This document shows positions 36,587 through 45,131 of a DNA stretch of 64,000 nt, in pieces. The notes below the pieces were generated by a model. That model saw nothing but the letters and a program-made list of their open reading frames with translations. It did not search any database and was not told where the DNA came from. This DNA comes from Rouxiella sp. WC2420. Lineage in GTDB: Bacteria; Pseudomonadota; Gammaproteobacteria; Enterobacterales; Enterobacteriaceae. Within the stretch, counting starts at the first letter, position 1, and each line of letters opens with the position of its first letter. The stretch is from positions 3,844,001-3,908,000 of the forward strand of contig NZ_CP165628.1 in the NCBI RefSeq assembly GCF_041200025.1, in the 5' to 3' direction. The translations under genes were made by a program, and so were the position numbers.

Positions 36587-36858
36587 GGCCGATAAACTCT
36601 GAGGAGTTTTTCCGGTTCACTCATTTCAATGGTCATTTAACCAGCCGCGCCGGAACCGGGCAAGAGGTCTCCAGGGCGAGCCCTCTTGCATCTCCGCGTT
36701 TTGGGTGCTGCGCACGGGCTTTAGATGCTGCGCACGGGCTTTTTACGGCCGATAAACTCCGAGGAGTTTTTCCGGTTCACTAAATTCAATGAGCATTTAA
36801 CCGGCAGTGCCGGAACCGGGCAAGAGGTCTCCAGGGCGAGCCCTCTTGCATCTCCGCG
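36587..36858. repeat. Two 112-base hairpin modules, 160 bases apart
   Basis: 36587-36698 and 36747-36858 share GGCCGATAAACTCYGAGGAG at the start and ATCTCCGCG at the end, with few differences. Each contains a small hairpin (AACTCC-GA-GGAGTT followed by T, terminator-like) and a second one (GCAAGAGG with CCTCTTGC). A degenerate first half also lies at about 35688-35755. GCTGCGCACGGGCTTT occurs twice between the modules. Confidence 0.85.
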
Positions 36859-36862
36859 CCCC

Positions 36863-37469
36863 CTTGGTGTTGCTTGTCTGTACGGCACCAGACGATGAGT
36901 TCGTTTCAGTGACTCCCGTTTGTGGCGTTGGTCGCGCCGCTGCGCGGTCCCCTCGTTCGTTCGAAAGCCAAAAACGTCTTTCTCCCTCCCTCAGCGTCGC
37001 CCCGAGACCGCCAATCAGGGCTATTAAAGAAAAATCGGCAACCTAAGCTGAGGTCAAAAGGCCTTTCTTCTGACAAAAACTTTCTTTTGAAGGTGACATT
37101 CTGTGAATATCGGTTTTATTAATTCAGAAACGAAATCCAAAGTTATATTTAGTCTTGAACAAACCTAAGAGATCTATCTTTCTGAGATCGGCTTTTGACC
37201 GCCGTAGAGTTGCCGGTTTTTCTTTTTAACTGCTATTGGCGGCCTCAGGCCTACGCTGAGCGAAGGAAAGGGAGACGTTTTTGGCTCCCGACTGAGTGAA
37301 GGCAGCCCGCAGGGCCGTGGCCAACGCCACGCGCGGGGGTAACTGAAACGATCTCCTTTTTTTGCACTGATCTGGTCGCGAGGGAAAAGGGCCCGGGATT
37401 CTCAAGGGTGGCGGCCCAGGGCCACCTTTGAGGCGCGTCTGGGCCGCAGCCCAGTAAGCGAAGCGCATG
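36863..37469. repeat. Giant palindrome, copy 2 (left end truncated)
   Basis: A direct repeat of 35889-36496 at an offset of about 974 bases, with only scattered mismatches over about 607 bases. It lacks the outermost 80 bases of the left arm; the 112-base module abuts it instead. The right end carries CTTGAACTTGAA tracts. Mismatches occur in both arms, so the two copies are not a very recent duplication. Confidence 0.85.
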
Positions 37470-37550
37470 AACTTGAACTTGAACTTGAACTTAATAATTT
37501 GAATTTAATAACAAATTTAAAATTAAAAACATTATCCTCAGATTCCAAAT

Positions 37551-38093
37551 CTAATCCTGCACTCTTATAGATTTATACATCACACTCGTACTCTCATAAA
37601 TCCCTTCCGTTGAAAGCGCATATCCCGGAATCGTGCCGCATAACTCGTAGCCCAGTGATTGATACAAAGTTTGAGCATCGCTGTCAGTAACTGTATCGAG
37701 CACTAACAAGGTTTTATTCAGGCTGCGGGCCAGCTTTTCGGCTGTTTGCATCAGCCTGCACGCGACTCCCTGCCTTCTGGCATCGGGATGCACCAGCAAC
37801 TTAACTACGTCGGCGCGATGCTGGCCGTTGCCGGGCATATCGACCACTAACTGCACTGTGCCTACAATTCGTCCATGAAGACGTGCTACCAGAATGCGCC
37901 TTTCACCGGCAGCAAAGGCTGGCAAAAGTTTATGCCAAAATGCCAAAGCCTCGGCCTGACCAAACGGTAGAATAAAGCCTACGCTGGCGCCCAATTTCAC
38001 GCAGGCTTCTAGCGTGTCGCTAAGGCTGAGCAAATCTGCCTGTGAAAAGTCCTGCGAGTGCGGCTCATTTTTCAATTCACTGATCGTTATCAC
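37551..38093 (-). CDS. GNAT-family N-acetyltransferase
   Basis: 180 residues from a GTG start. The acetyl-CoA loop is LLVHPDARRQGVACRLMQ (R-x-x-G-x-G/A type). ILVARLHGRIVGTVQLVVD and LYQSLGYELCGTIPGYA are characteristic of GNAT enzymes. The gene lies 17 bases after a helix-turn-helix/cupin regulator on the same strand, so the two form an operon. The substrate is unknown; detoxification of an amine is a reasonable guess. Confidence 0.87.
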   Translation of the reverse strand: MITISELKNEPHSQDFSQADLLSLSDTLEACVKLGASVGFILPFGQAEALAFWHKLLPAFAAGERRILVARLHGRIVGTVQLVVDMPGNGQHRADVVKLLVHPDARRQGVACRLMQTAEKLARSLNKTLLVLDTVTDSDAQTLYQSLGYELCGTIPGYALSTEGIYESTSVMYKSIRVQD

Positions 38094-38110
38094 GTTTTAA
38101 TTCCTTGTTA

Positions 38111-38665
38111 TCAGGGACGACAAATCACAATGCTGTAATGGGCATCTTCCGGTCCCGGTACATAAAAGGTTGAACTGCCAAAAAGATGAAAGCGCAGACA
38201 GTCCCCGGCCTCCAGACGATACTGCTGCTGGTCAAGCGTAAGTTCCAACACTCCCGAAATAAGCCAGACATGCTGCTCAAGGCCGAACACCGGCGGTGCA
38301 TCGTAGTGAATTCTGGCCCCCGCCTTTAGTCGACCCGACATAAATTCGGCCTGAAAATCCCTTGCAGGCGGAGAAATGGCCCGCCGCTCGAAACCGGTGC
38401 GGGTGTCGCGCCATACAGACTGATGCCCGTGGCGTATCAGTTCAGCCGGATTATCTTCTAAATCCATTAGCAATCTTGAAGTGGGTAAACCATAAGCCGC
38501 GCTAAGCTTTCCCAATAGAGCGGCTGTTGGGCTAGTCTCCGCTCGCTCGATACGTGACAGCGTGGCGCGGCTGATTCCCGTCTTTTCAGCCAGCATTTCC
38601 AGCGACCAGTCTTGGGCAACGCGGAGTGCCGAAAGCCTTTGCGCCAATTTTTGCTCATCGTTCAT
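38111..38665 (-). CDS. XRE-family regulator with C-terminal cupin
   Basis: 184 residues. The N-terminal helix-turn-helix (about 5-60; LSALRVAQDWSLEMLAEKTG, then ISRATLSRIERAETSPTAA) is followed by a small cupin barrel (about 105-182; FGLEQHVWLISGVLELTLD, then RLEAGDCLRFHLFG). This is the common regulator class that senses a small molecule and controls a neighbouring enzyme, here the GNAT. The ATG at 38665 gives the family N-terminus. It diverges from the MerR gene. Confidence 0.9.
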   Translation of the reverse strand: MNDEQKLAQRLSALRVAQDWSLEMLAEKTGISRATLSRIERAETSPTAALLGKLSAAYGLPTSRLLMDLEDNPAELIRHGHQSVWRDTRTGFERRAISPPARDFQAEFMSGRLKAGARIHYDAPPVFGLEQHVWLISGVLELTLDQQQYRLEAGDCLRFHLFGSSTFYVPGPEDAHYSIVICRP

Positions 38666-38770
38666 TGGTATGACCTTAACCAAAAATCCCAATTACGAGA
38701 ATATATCCCTAAATTGAGACAACCACAAATGGATTAAATTTTTAGCGAAATTTAAGCAAAGTTAACAATC

Positions 38771-38807
38771 TCAACTTGTACAAACACAATTATCTTGTAC
38801 AAGTTGA
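38771..38807. promoter_or_regulatory. Inverted repeat operator upstream of the MerR gene
   Basis: TCAACTTGTACAA (38771-38783) and TTGTACAAGTTGA (38795-38807) are perfect 13-bp inverted arms with an 11-base spacer. Each arm holds the small palindrome TTGTACAA. The layout suits a MerR-family dimer or two dimers, and it lies in the XRE/MerR divergent gap. Confidence 0.7.
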
Positions 38808-38857
38808 TAATGAAGGACTAAAGTAATTAAAAGCTCTGTTATTGATCGGAAAATTTT

Positions 38858-39673
38858 ATGTCTTTGTACAGCATCGGCGAGGTCGCACGCATTTGTGGCA
38901 TTAACCCAGTAACACTGCGCGCATGGCAGCGTCGATACGGCCTGCTTAAACCTCAGCGTACCGAGGGTGGGCACCGCTTATTTGACGATAATGACCTAGA
39001 GACAATTCGCACAATCATTGGCTGGATAAATCGCGGCGTGCAGGTCAGTCAGGTTAAAGCGTTATTGGAAGGTAATGAAGCCCCGGTGGCCAACGGCTGG
39101 GTGCAAATTGAACAAAAATTATTATTAGTGCTGCAGGAAGATAAAACGCAGAAAGTACGCCAGCTTATTCTGGAGCTAGGCCGTGAATATCCTGCTGAAA
39201 ACCTTATCAATCATGTTGTAAGGCCATTAAGAACTCGCCTGTCGGCCAATATCTCTACCTCTTACCTGCTTGGAGTGCTGGATGGCATTCTGATCGAACA
39301 CGCCGTGATGAGCATGGCCGCAGCCCGAAAAAAACCGGGCGTTAAAGTGTTGCTGGCTGGATGGGGAGAAATTGACCGCACCGAGCTGTGGCTTGAGGCC
39401 ATCGTGCTCAGTCACCAGGGTAAACACATTGACTTGCTTCCCGAGCCTTTAGCCGATCCGCATTTTGAAAATGTTAAAGCCGAGCGGATTCTGCTGTGGG
39501 CCGAGGGCCGAATGACCCGTGCGCATTACAGCAAATATCTTAACTGGCAGCAGGTAGGCTTACCGGTTGAGCTTCTGGGTAGCGCAGCCATGCTGTTGCA
39601 ATCCGCTGCGGATGAGGAGTCGGCAGCACATTCTGCAGAGGAAGGAGATCCGCATGATAAATACCTCACCTGA
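38858..39673 (+). CDS. MerR-family regulator of MlrA/LitR type
   Basis: 271 residues. The DNA-binding domain (about 1-75; SIGEVARICGINPVTLRAW, then GLLKPQRTEGGHRLFDDND) is nearly the same as that of MlrA. The C-terminal half has the fold pattern of B12-binding light sensors (CarH/LitR), but the cobalamin motif DxHxxG is replaced (GWGEIDRTELW), so B12 binding is unlikely. It is followed with overlap by eight genes of a lipid-modification type. In Pseudomonas a LitR-class MerR protein controls similar genes in response to light. This is the likely operon regulator. Confidence 0.88.
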   Translation: MSLYSIGEVARICGINPVTLRAWQRRYGLLKPQRTEGGHRLFDDNDLETIRTIIGWINRGVQVSQVKALLEGNEAPVANGWVQIEQKLLLVLQEDKTQKVRQLILELGREYPAENLINHVVRPLRTRLSANISTSYLLGVLDGILIEHAVMSMAAARKKPGVKVLLAGWGEIDRTELWLEAIVLSHQGKHIDLLPEPLADPHFENVKAERILLWAEGRMTRAHYSKYLNWQQVGLPVELLGSAAMLLQSAADEESAAHSAEEGDPHDKYLT

Positions 39674-40124
39674 TTATTCATCTGAGACCCCCACAGCCCA
39701 TTTGGCAACTCTTGAAGGGCTGAAGGCGTTTTATCGCAATATGGACTCCGCAAGCCTTTCCCAACTTCCCGATATTTACCATTCGCAAACGGTGTTAGTT
39801 GACCCCGTTGGCCGTCATGAGGGCCTGCCCGCCCTCAAACACTATTTCGAGCAGTTGCTGGCTCAGACAGAATACTGCCGTTTCGATATTCAGCAAACCC
39901 TGACTCAGGATGATGAAGCCGTGCTGTTCTGGCGGATGACCTATGCCCATCCACGGCTAAGAAAGGGCCAGGAGTTGACTCTCGACGGCACCAGTCATTT
40001 GCGTTTTAGCGAAAATCGAGTGATCTATCAACGTGATTTCTATGACATGGGCGCAATGCTTTACGAGCATATTCCGCTGTTGGGTAGTGTTGTAAGGGCC
40101 GTCAAGTCGAGGTTAGCGCCATGA
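39654..40124 (+). CDS. NTF2-like (SnoaL) domain protein
   Basis: 156 residues. A cone-shaped NTF2/SnoaL fold is indicated by LEGLKAFYRNMDSASLSQLP, DIYHSQTVLVDPVGRHEGL and FDIQQTLTQDDEAVLFWRM. The ATG at 39654 (GAAGGAG at 39641-39647) lies inside the end of the MerR gene. The protein is constantly linked to the SDR, FAD oxidoreductase and CFA-like genes that follow; its role there is unknown. Confidence 0.87.
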   Translation: MINTSPDYSSETPTAHLATLEGLKAFYRNMDSASLSQLPDIYHSQTVLVDPVGRHEGLPALKHYFEQLLAQTEYCRFDIQQTLTQDDEAVLFWRMTYAHPRLRKGQELTLDGTSHLRFSENRVIYQRDFYDMGAMLYEHIPLLGSVVRAVKSRLAP

Positions 40125-40837
40125 AACACGTTCTAATCACTGGCGCAAGCTCGGGCATTGGCAAACAGCTGGCACTGGACTATGCCGCTGAAGGGTGGAA
40201 AGTCACCGCCTGTGGCCGCAATGTCGAACGTCTGGAAGCCCTCGCCGCCGCCTCGGAGCAAATTAGTATCCTGACCTTTGATATTACTAATCTTGAAGAC
40301 ACCCGTCAGGCGCTGGCATGGGTGCAGGCCGATCTTGCGATTCTTTGCGCGGGAACCTGTGAGTATCTCGATAACGGCGTGGTCGAGGCTGATAAAGTCT
40401 TGAGAGTCATGACGACCAACCTGATGGGTCCGATTAATTGCCTTGATGCCCTGCTGCCCGGAATGGCGACCGGAACGCGTATTGCGCTGGTTGGCTCTAC
40501 CGCCTCGCTGGTCCCGCTGCCGCGTGCGGAGGCCTACGGCGCATCTAAAGCGGCTCTGGCCTACTTCTGTCGCAGTCTGTCGCTGGACCTCGCCCCGCGC
40601 GGTATCGCGCTGTCGCTGGTCATGCCCGGTTTTGTAAAAACACCGTTGACCGACAGCAACGATTTTCCCATGCCAATGATGATAACCGTGGAAAAATCAT
40701 CCGAATTTATTCGAAAAGGTCTAGCGCGTGGCGCAAGCGAAATCGCTTTTCCGCCGCTGTTCGCCTGGGTGTTGCGCTTTATTTCAGTGTTACCGCAAAG
40801 CCTGCTACGGCTTTTGGCTAAGCGATTGGTAAGGTGA
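40121..40837 (+). CDS. Short-chain dehydrogenase/reductase
   Basis: 238 residues. The cofactor motif is GASSGIG (8-14), CAG stands at about 76-78 and the catalytic set is Ser126 or Ser129, Tyr139 and Lys143 (AYGASKAA). The start overlaps the previous stop (ATGA). It has a hydrophobic C-terminus (FAWVLRFISVLPQSLLRLLA), suggesting membrane association, in keeping with a lipid-linked substrate. Confidence 0.9.
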   Translation: MKHVLITGASSGIGKQLALDYAAEGWKVTACGRNVERLEALAAASEQISILTFDITNLEDTRQALAWVQADLAILCAGTCEYLDNGVVEADKVLRVMTTNLMGPINCLDALLPGMATGTRIALVGSTASLVPLPRAEAYGASKAALAYFCRSLSLDLAPRGIALSLVMPGFVKTPLTDSNDFPMPMMITVEKSSEFIRKGLARGASEIAFPPLFAWVLRFISVLPQSLLRLLAKRLVR

Positions 40838-40844
40838 TTCGCCT

Positions 40845-42152
40845 ATGAAAGTTGCCATTATCGGCAGTGGTATTTCAGGTCTTAGCAGTGCGTGGATGCT
40901 GTCTCAACGGCAGCCGGCGTGCGAAATTACTGTTTTTGAAGCAAATGCAACACTAGGCGGACACACCGCAACAGTTGATATCAAACTCGGCCAGCGTGAT
41001 TACGCAATTGATACCGGATTTATTGTTTATAACCAGAAAACTTATCCGCGCTTTATCGCCCTGCTCGCGCAACTGGGCATTATCGGGCAACCGACGGAAA
41101 TGAGTTTTTCCGTCCACAATCCTGACAGCAAACTGGAATATAACGGCCATACATTGAACACCTTGTTTGCCCAGCGCCGCAACCTTTTCAAACCCAAATT
41201 CTGGCGATTTATTCGTGAAATCCTGCGCTTTAACGCCCTGTGCAAGCATCGTTTACAGCAGCCGCAGGGTCAGGAAGAGACGCTGGCAGATTTATTGCAC
41301 CAAAACGGATTTTCCGACTATTTTGCCTTGCATTACGTCTTGCCGATGGGGGCTGCGATCTGGTCCTCATCCCTCGATGATATGAGCAAGTTTCCACTGT
41401 CGATGTTTCTACGCTTTTTTGACAATCACGGCCTGCTGGATGTCGCCAATCGGCCACAGTGGATGGTGGTCCCCGGCGGCTCGCGCGAATATATTCGCCG
41501 CATGCAACAACAGTTGCCCGCTAGCGTAAAATTGCTGACCAACACGCCGGTATTATCCGTAACCCGCGCTGAGGATGCCGTCACTATTGAGTCTACGCTG
41601 GGGAGTGAGACCTTCGATCAAGTGATCTTCGCCTGCCATTCCGATCAGGCATTGAGGCTGCTGCCCTTCCCAACCGATGACGAAAAACAGGTGCTCGGCG
41701 GGATCCCTTATCAGTCAAATGATGTCATTTTACATACCGATATTAATCATTTGCCCAACCATCGACGCGCCTGGGCGAGCTGGAACTATCGCCTGCCAGC
41801 GGGCCTGGAGGAGGTTGGCAAAAACAGCAGTTCTGCGGCGTTGATAAACGAACGCAAAGCCAGCGTGACTTACAACATGAACATTTTGCAGGGTATCCAA
41901 TCGGATGAAACATTCTGTGTGTCGCTAAACCCGATGACGCCCATTGATGAAAGCAAAATTCTGTTCAAGGCCGAATATTGGCATCCGGTATTAAACCTTG
42001 CCAGCTTTGCGGCGCAACAGAATCGCGGTTTGATCAACGGTCATAATCGCAGCTGGTTCTGCGGCGCTTACTGGCACAACGGCTTTCACGAAGATGGCGT
42101 AAGAAGCGCCGAAGAAGTTGTAGACCAGCTGCTGGCAAAGGACGCGGCATGA
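40845..42152 (+). CDS. FAD-dependent oxidoreductase of the amine oxidase fold (UfaD-like candidate)
   Basis: 435 residues. The dinucleotide motif is IIGSGISGLSSAWML (residues 5-19) and the second FAD-contacting block is GGHTATVDIK. It carries DTGFIVYNQKTYP and, near the end, WFCGAYWHNGFHEDGVRSA. In Rhodobacter sphaeroides a homologue in the sigma-E/ChrR regulon is needed for survival with singlet oxygen and has been assigned as a fatty-acyl desaturase (UfaD) of furan fatty acid synthesis. That assignment is from general knowledge. The stop overlaps the next start (ATGA). Confidence 0.88.
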   Translation: MKVAIIGSGISGLSSAWMLSQRQPACEITVFEANATLGGHTATVDIKLGQRDYAIDTGFIVYNQKTYPRFIALLAQLGIIGQPTEMSFSVHNPDSKLEYNGHTLNTLFAQRRNLFKPKFWRFIREILRFNALCKHRLQQPQGQEETLADLLHQNGFSDYFALHYVLPMGAAIWSSSLDDMSKFPLSMFLRFFDNHGLLDVANRPQWMVVPGGSREYIRRMQQQLPASVKLLTNTPVLSVTRAEDAVTIESTLGSETFDQVIFACHSDQALRLLPFPTDDEKQVLGGIPYQSNDVILHTDINHLPNHRRAWASWNYRLPAGLEEVGKNSSSAALINERKASVTYNMNILQGIQSDETFCVSLNPMTPIDESKILFKAEYWHPVLNLASFAAQQNRGLINGHNRSWFCGAYWHNGFHEDGVRSAEEVVDQLLAKDAA

Positions 42153-42865
42153 ACAGCGCACTGTATGTAGGCGGCGTGCGCCATCGGCGATTTAAACCCA
42201 TCGACCACCATTTTGATTACGGCATTTTTATGGCGTTGATCGACCTCGATGAAATAGATCAGCTGCCTGCACACGGGATCAGCCTTGAGCATTTTTCCTC
42301 GGCGACCTTTAAACGCAGCGACTATCTGGGTGGTGGTGATATTAAAACCACCGCCCAGCAGCGAATTTTGGCGCTGACTGGCGACAATTTAGAGGGCCGC
42401 GTGATGTTGCTTACCCAGCTACGCTATTTCGGCATCTACTTTAATCCGGTTAATTTTTACTATCTTTATGATAAAAATGACGTTTTATGCTGGATGCTGG
42501 CCGAAGTTCGCAACACGCCTTGGGACGAGCGCCATACCTACGCCGTACTACCGGATGGCTCGCAGACCACAGAAAAGGCGTTTCACGTTTCACCTTTTAA
42601 TCCGATGGACATGATTTATCACTGGCAGCTGACCCCACCGGGTAAACATCTGCGTGTGCATATTGAAACCCACCGCCAGGAAAGGGAGTTCGATGCCACG
42701 TTGACACTGGTTTTTCAGCCGTTAACCCGCCAAAACCTGCGTAAGCAGCTTAGGCGTTTTCCTTTGATGACGGTTAAAACCGCAGTAACTATTTACTGGC
42801 AGGCGGTGAGATTGTGGTTAAAACGCGCGCCAATTTATTCACATCCTCCCGCTGATAAGGATTGA
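42149..42865 (+). CDS. DUF1365 family protein
   Basis: 238 residues with the DUF1365 hallmark QLRYFGIYFNPVNFYYLYD and, further on, EVRNTPWDERHTY and KAFHVSPFNPMDMIYHW. No catalytic role is established. It almost always sits between the FAD oxidoreductase and the CFA-synthase-like gene, as here, and overlaps the first by ATGA. A function in fatty-acid modification is inferred from that linkage. Confidence 0.92.
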   Translation: MNSALYVGGVRHRRFKPIDHHFDYGIFMALIDLDEIDQLPAHGISLEHFSSATFKRSDYLGGGDIKTTAQQRILALTGDNLEGRVMLLTQLRYFGIYFNPVNFYYLYDKNDVLCWMLAEVRNTPWDERHTYAVLPDGSQTTEKAFHVSPFNPMDMIYHWQLTPPGKHLRVHIETHRQEREFDATLTLVFQPLTRQNLRKQLRRFPLMTVKTAVTIYWQAVRLWLKRAPIYSHPPADKD

Positions 42866-42867
42866 CC

Positions 42868-44097
42868 ATGAATTCACCTGATTTGCGACTTGCCCAACAC
42901 GCGGGCAGCCGTCGTCGCAAGGGATCGCGTACGCTGTTGCTCAGGATGCTGAAGCAATTGCGCGGTGCAGGGCTGACTTTGCAAGAATTTGATAACGAAC
43001 CGATGTTTTTCGGTGACGACACTGCGCCTTTGCAGGGGCAAATCGAAATTCATGATTTGCGCGTCTATCGAAGAGTACTGCTTGGCGGCAGTATTGCGGC
43101 GGGAGAAAGCTATATCGACGGCGACTGGACTACGCCTAATCTCACCGTTGTGCTGCAACTGTTGGCGGAAAATCTGGTGCTGGTTGATAAAATCGAGGCG
43201 CGTTTCAGCTGGCTGACTTCCCCAGTAAACAGCGTGTTGCATTTTTTGCGTCGCAACAGTCCGAGCCAGGCGCGCAAGAATATCTCTGCCCATTACGATC
43301 TCGGCAATGATTTTTATCAGGGCTTTCTGGATGAAAACATGCTGTATTCCTCAGCCTGGTTCCAGGGTCCGCATATGACGCTGGAAGAGGCGCAACAGGC
43401 TAAAATGCGCCGCCTTTGCGACCAGCTCGAGCTGCGCGCGGAAGATCATCTGTTGGAAATTGGCACCGGATGGGGCGCGATGGCAGAATTTGCCGCGCGG
43501 GAATACGGTTGCAAGGTAACTACAACCACTATTTCTCGCGAGCAGTTTGATTTTGCCACCCGGCGTATCGAGAAAGCCGGTCTGAGTACACAAGTCACTG
43601 TGCTATTTGAAGATTATCGTGCCCTGCGCGGTCAGTACGACAAATTAGTTTCAATAGAAATGATCGAAGCGGTGGGTAAACGCTATCTGCCGACCTTCTT
43701 CAAACGCTGCAATGCTCTGCTTAAACCCCGTGGACGCATGGCGCTGCAAGCAATCACTATTGCCGATCAGCGCTATGAACATTACAGCCGTAATGTGGAC
43801 TTTATTCAGCGCTACGTTTTTCCGGGCGGCTTTCTGCCGTCTATTAATGCAATGACCGAAAGCATGACCCGCCATACCGGGCTGGTAGTGAGAGATTTGT
43901 TTGATATTGGCAATGACTACGCCCGCACGCTGCACGAATGGCGCGAGCGCGTTCTGAGATACTGGAACATGCAAAATGCCCAGTACACCGACGAGCGTTT
44001 TCGTCGGCTGTGGGTATTTTACCTGTGCTACTGCGAGGCAGGGTTCCGCGCACGAACAATCAGCACCGTACAACTGGTTGCCGAGCGCCGTGCATGA
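42868..44097 (+). CDS. Cyclopropane-fatty-acyl-phospholipid synthase-like methyltransferase
   Basis: 409 residues. The SAM-binding motif is LEIGTGWGAMAEFAA (about 196-210) and the upstream family block is ISAHYDLGNDFYQGFLD. IEMIEAVGKRYLPTFF is the second signature. The substrate is probably an unsaturated phospholipid acyl chain, giving a methylated or cyclopropane product. The ATG at 42868 with AAGG at 42857-42860 is preferred to a TTG six bases upstream. Confidence 0.92.
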   Translation: MNSPDLRLAQHAGSRRRKGSRTLLLRMLKQLRGAGLTLQEFDNEPMFFGDDTAPLQGQIEIHDLRVYRRVLLGGSIAAGESYIDGDWTTPNLTVVLQLLAENLVLVDKIEARFSWLTSPVNSVLHFLRRNSPSQARKNISAHYDLGNDFYQGFLDENMLYSSAWFQGPHMTLEEAQQAKMRRLCDQLELRAEDHLLEIGTGWGAMAEFAAREYGCKVTTTTISREQFDFATRRIEKAGLSTQVTVLFEDYRALRGQYDKLVSIEMIEAVGKRYLPTFFKRCNALLKPRGRMALQAITIADQRYEHYSRNVDFIQRYVFPGGFLPSINAMTESMTRHTGLVVRDLFDIGNDYARTLHEWRERVLRYWNMQNAQYTDERFRRLWVFYLCYCEAGFRARTISTVQLVAERRA

Positions 44098-44582
44098 AAA
44101 CGCTGCGCTTCTGGCTGCTGACGCTGGGGTTCGACCTGTGGTGGACTCTGGCGGTTTGGGGCCAGGAGAGCGTGGAGCTTTTGCTGGTAATCGGCGCGCT
44201 GGTGATGCTGTTTTTTACCCCGTCTCGCAGGCGAAAATGGGTAGTTATCGCCTGCCTGTTGGGGATCGCCATGGATTCGCTGTGGTGTGCCAGCGGGCTA
44301 TTTGCCTTCACTGATATCAGCGGGGTTCCGCTGTGGATGATGGCGCTGTGGTTGAGCTTTAGCGCCTGGTGGCTGTGGTTTTGCAGCCATATTTCGCTGA
44401 GCTGGGCGTGGATGATCCCACTCGGCGCGGTGAGCGGTCCTTTGGCTTATTACATCGGGATGCGTCTTGATGCAATGCAGCTGGTCGCGTCACCGCTGTG
44501 GGTATTTTCCTTGCTGGCGCTGGGCTGGGCCTGCTATCTGCCGCTGATAAGCCTGCCAGTGCTTGGCCGTCAACGTGAATAA
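44094..44582 (+). CDS. DUF2878 membrane protein
   Basis: 162 residues, about four to five membrane helices, Trp-rich (FDLWWTLAVWGQ and FSAWWLWFCSHISLSWAWM). It matches DUF2878, which occurs in the same clusters. The start overlaps the methyltransferase stop (ATGA). Role unknown; an inner-membrane partner of the lipid-modifying enzymes is likely. Confidence 0.85.
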   Translation: MKTLRFWLLTLGFDLWWTLAVWGQESVELLLVIGALVMLFFTPSRRRKWVVIACLLGIAMDSLWCASGLFAFTDISGVPLWMMALWLSFSAWWLWFCSHISLSWAWMIPLGAVSGPLAYYIGMRLDAMQLVASPLWVFSLLALGWACYLPLISLPVLGRQRE

Positions 44583-44591
44583 GAGGTGATG

Positions 44592-45119
44592 ATGAAAGCG
44601 ATTTTTCTCTCTGTTTTACTGCTGACTACCAGCCTGTGCCTTATACCTTTGGCTCAGGCAGCGCAGTGGTCCGGTTGGCCGCAAACCGGTTCAGCCAAAT
44701 TAACCTGGGCGTTTTTCGACGTTTATAATTCTCAGTTGCGCACTCCTTCCGGAAAATATCAACCCAATGTCTGGCCACAGGCGCTGATCATCAGCTATTT
44801 GCGCGATATCAGTAATAAAGATTTGGTCAAAGCCACATCAGACCAATGGAAAGCGTTGGGACTGCTCGATGAAGCCAATCAGCACCAATGGCTTGAGCAA
44901 GTGCAGAAGATTTGGCCCGACGTTAAATCGGGTAACGAAATCACTTTTGTCGCCGACTCACAGGGTGGGCAGTTTTATTTCCAGGCCGACGGTGTGAGTT
45001 CACCTTCGCCGATTGGCGCGCGATTTGATCGCTCGTTTCGCGACGCTTTTTTAGCTATCTGGTTATCCCCTTCCACCCAATATCCTCAGCTGCGCAAAGG
45101 GCTGACCGGAGCACGTTAA
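44592..45119 (+). CDS. Chalcone isomerase-like periplasmic protein
   Basis: About 175 residues. Signal peptide ends AQA, followed by a chalcone-isomerase-like domain (TGSAKLTWAFFDVYNSQLRT, ALIISYLRDISNKDL, and FDRSFRDAFLAIWLSP). Such bacterial proteins lack flavonoid substrates; the fold is shared with fatty-acid-binding proteins, which fits the cluster. Three starts (GTG 44586, ATG 44589, ATG 44592) are in frame; 44592 is best spaced from AGAGG. Confidence 0.85.
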   Translation: MKAIFLSVLLLTTSLCLIPLAQAAQWSGWPQTGSAKLTWAFFDVYNSQLRTPSGKYQPNVWPQALIISYLRDISNKDLVKATSDQWKALGLLDEANQHQWLEQVQKIWPDVKSGNEITFVADSQGGQFYFQADGVSSPSPIGARFDRSFRDAFLAIWLSPSTQYPQLRKGLTGAR

Positions 45120-45131
45120 ACAGGAGTTACC

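Larger units (their letters stand above)
35594..37550. repeat. 1.96-kb mosaic of repeats and giant palindromes
   Basis: No convincing gene. It contains an end-fragment (35596-35634), a 19-base repeat (35652-35670), a partial and two full copies of a 112-base hairpin module (about 35688-35755, 36587-36698, 36747-36858), two copies of a large palindrome, and hexanucleotide tracts of CTTGAA or GTTGAA type at palindrome ends. Reading frames on the two strands open with the same peptide MRFAYW because the ends are inverted copies of each other. Confidence 0.85.

Noticed and set aside
35809-37468. Several 60-80-residue frames on both strands opening MRFAYW or rich in Arg/Pro
   Set aside because: They are mirror images caused by the palindromes, have no ribosome-binding sites and no coherent protein pattern.
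35594-37550. Retron or group II intron
   Set aside because: No reverse transcriptase gene is found near the structured region.
38858-39673. Cobalamin-dependent light sensor of CarH type
   Set aside because: The DxHxxG cobalamin-binding motif is absent, so only an MlrA/LitR-like call is kept.
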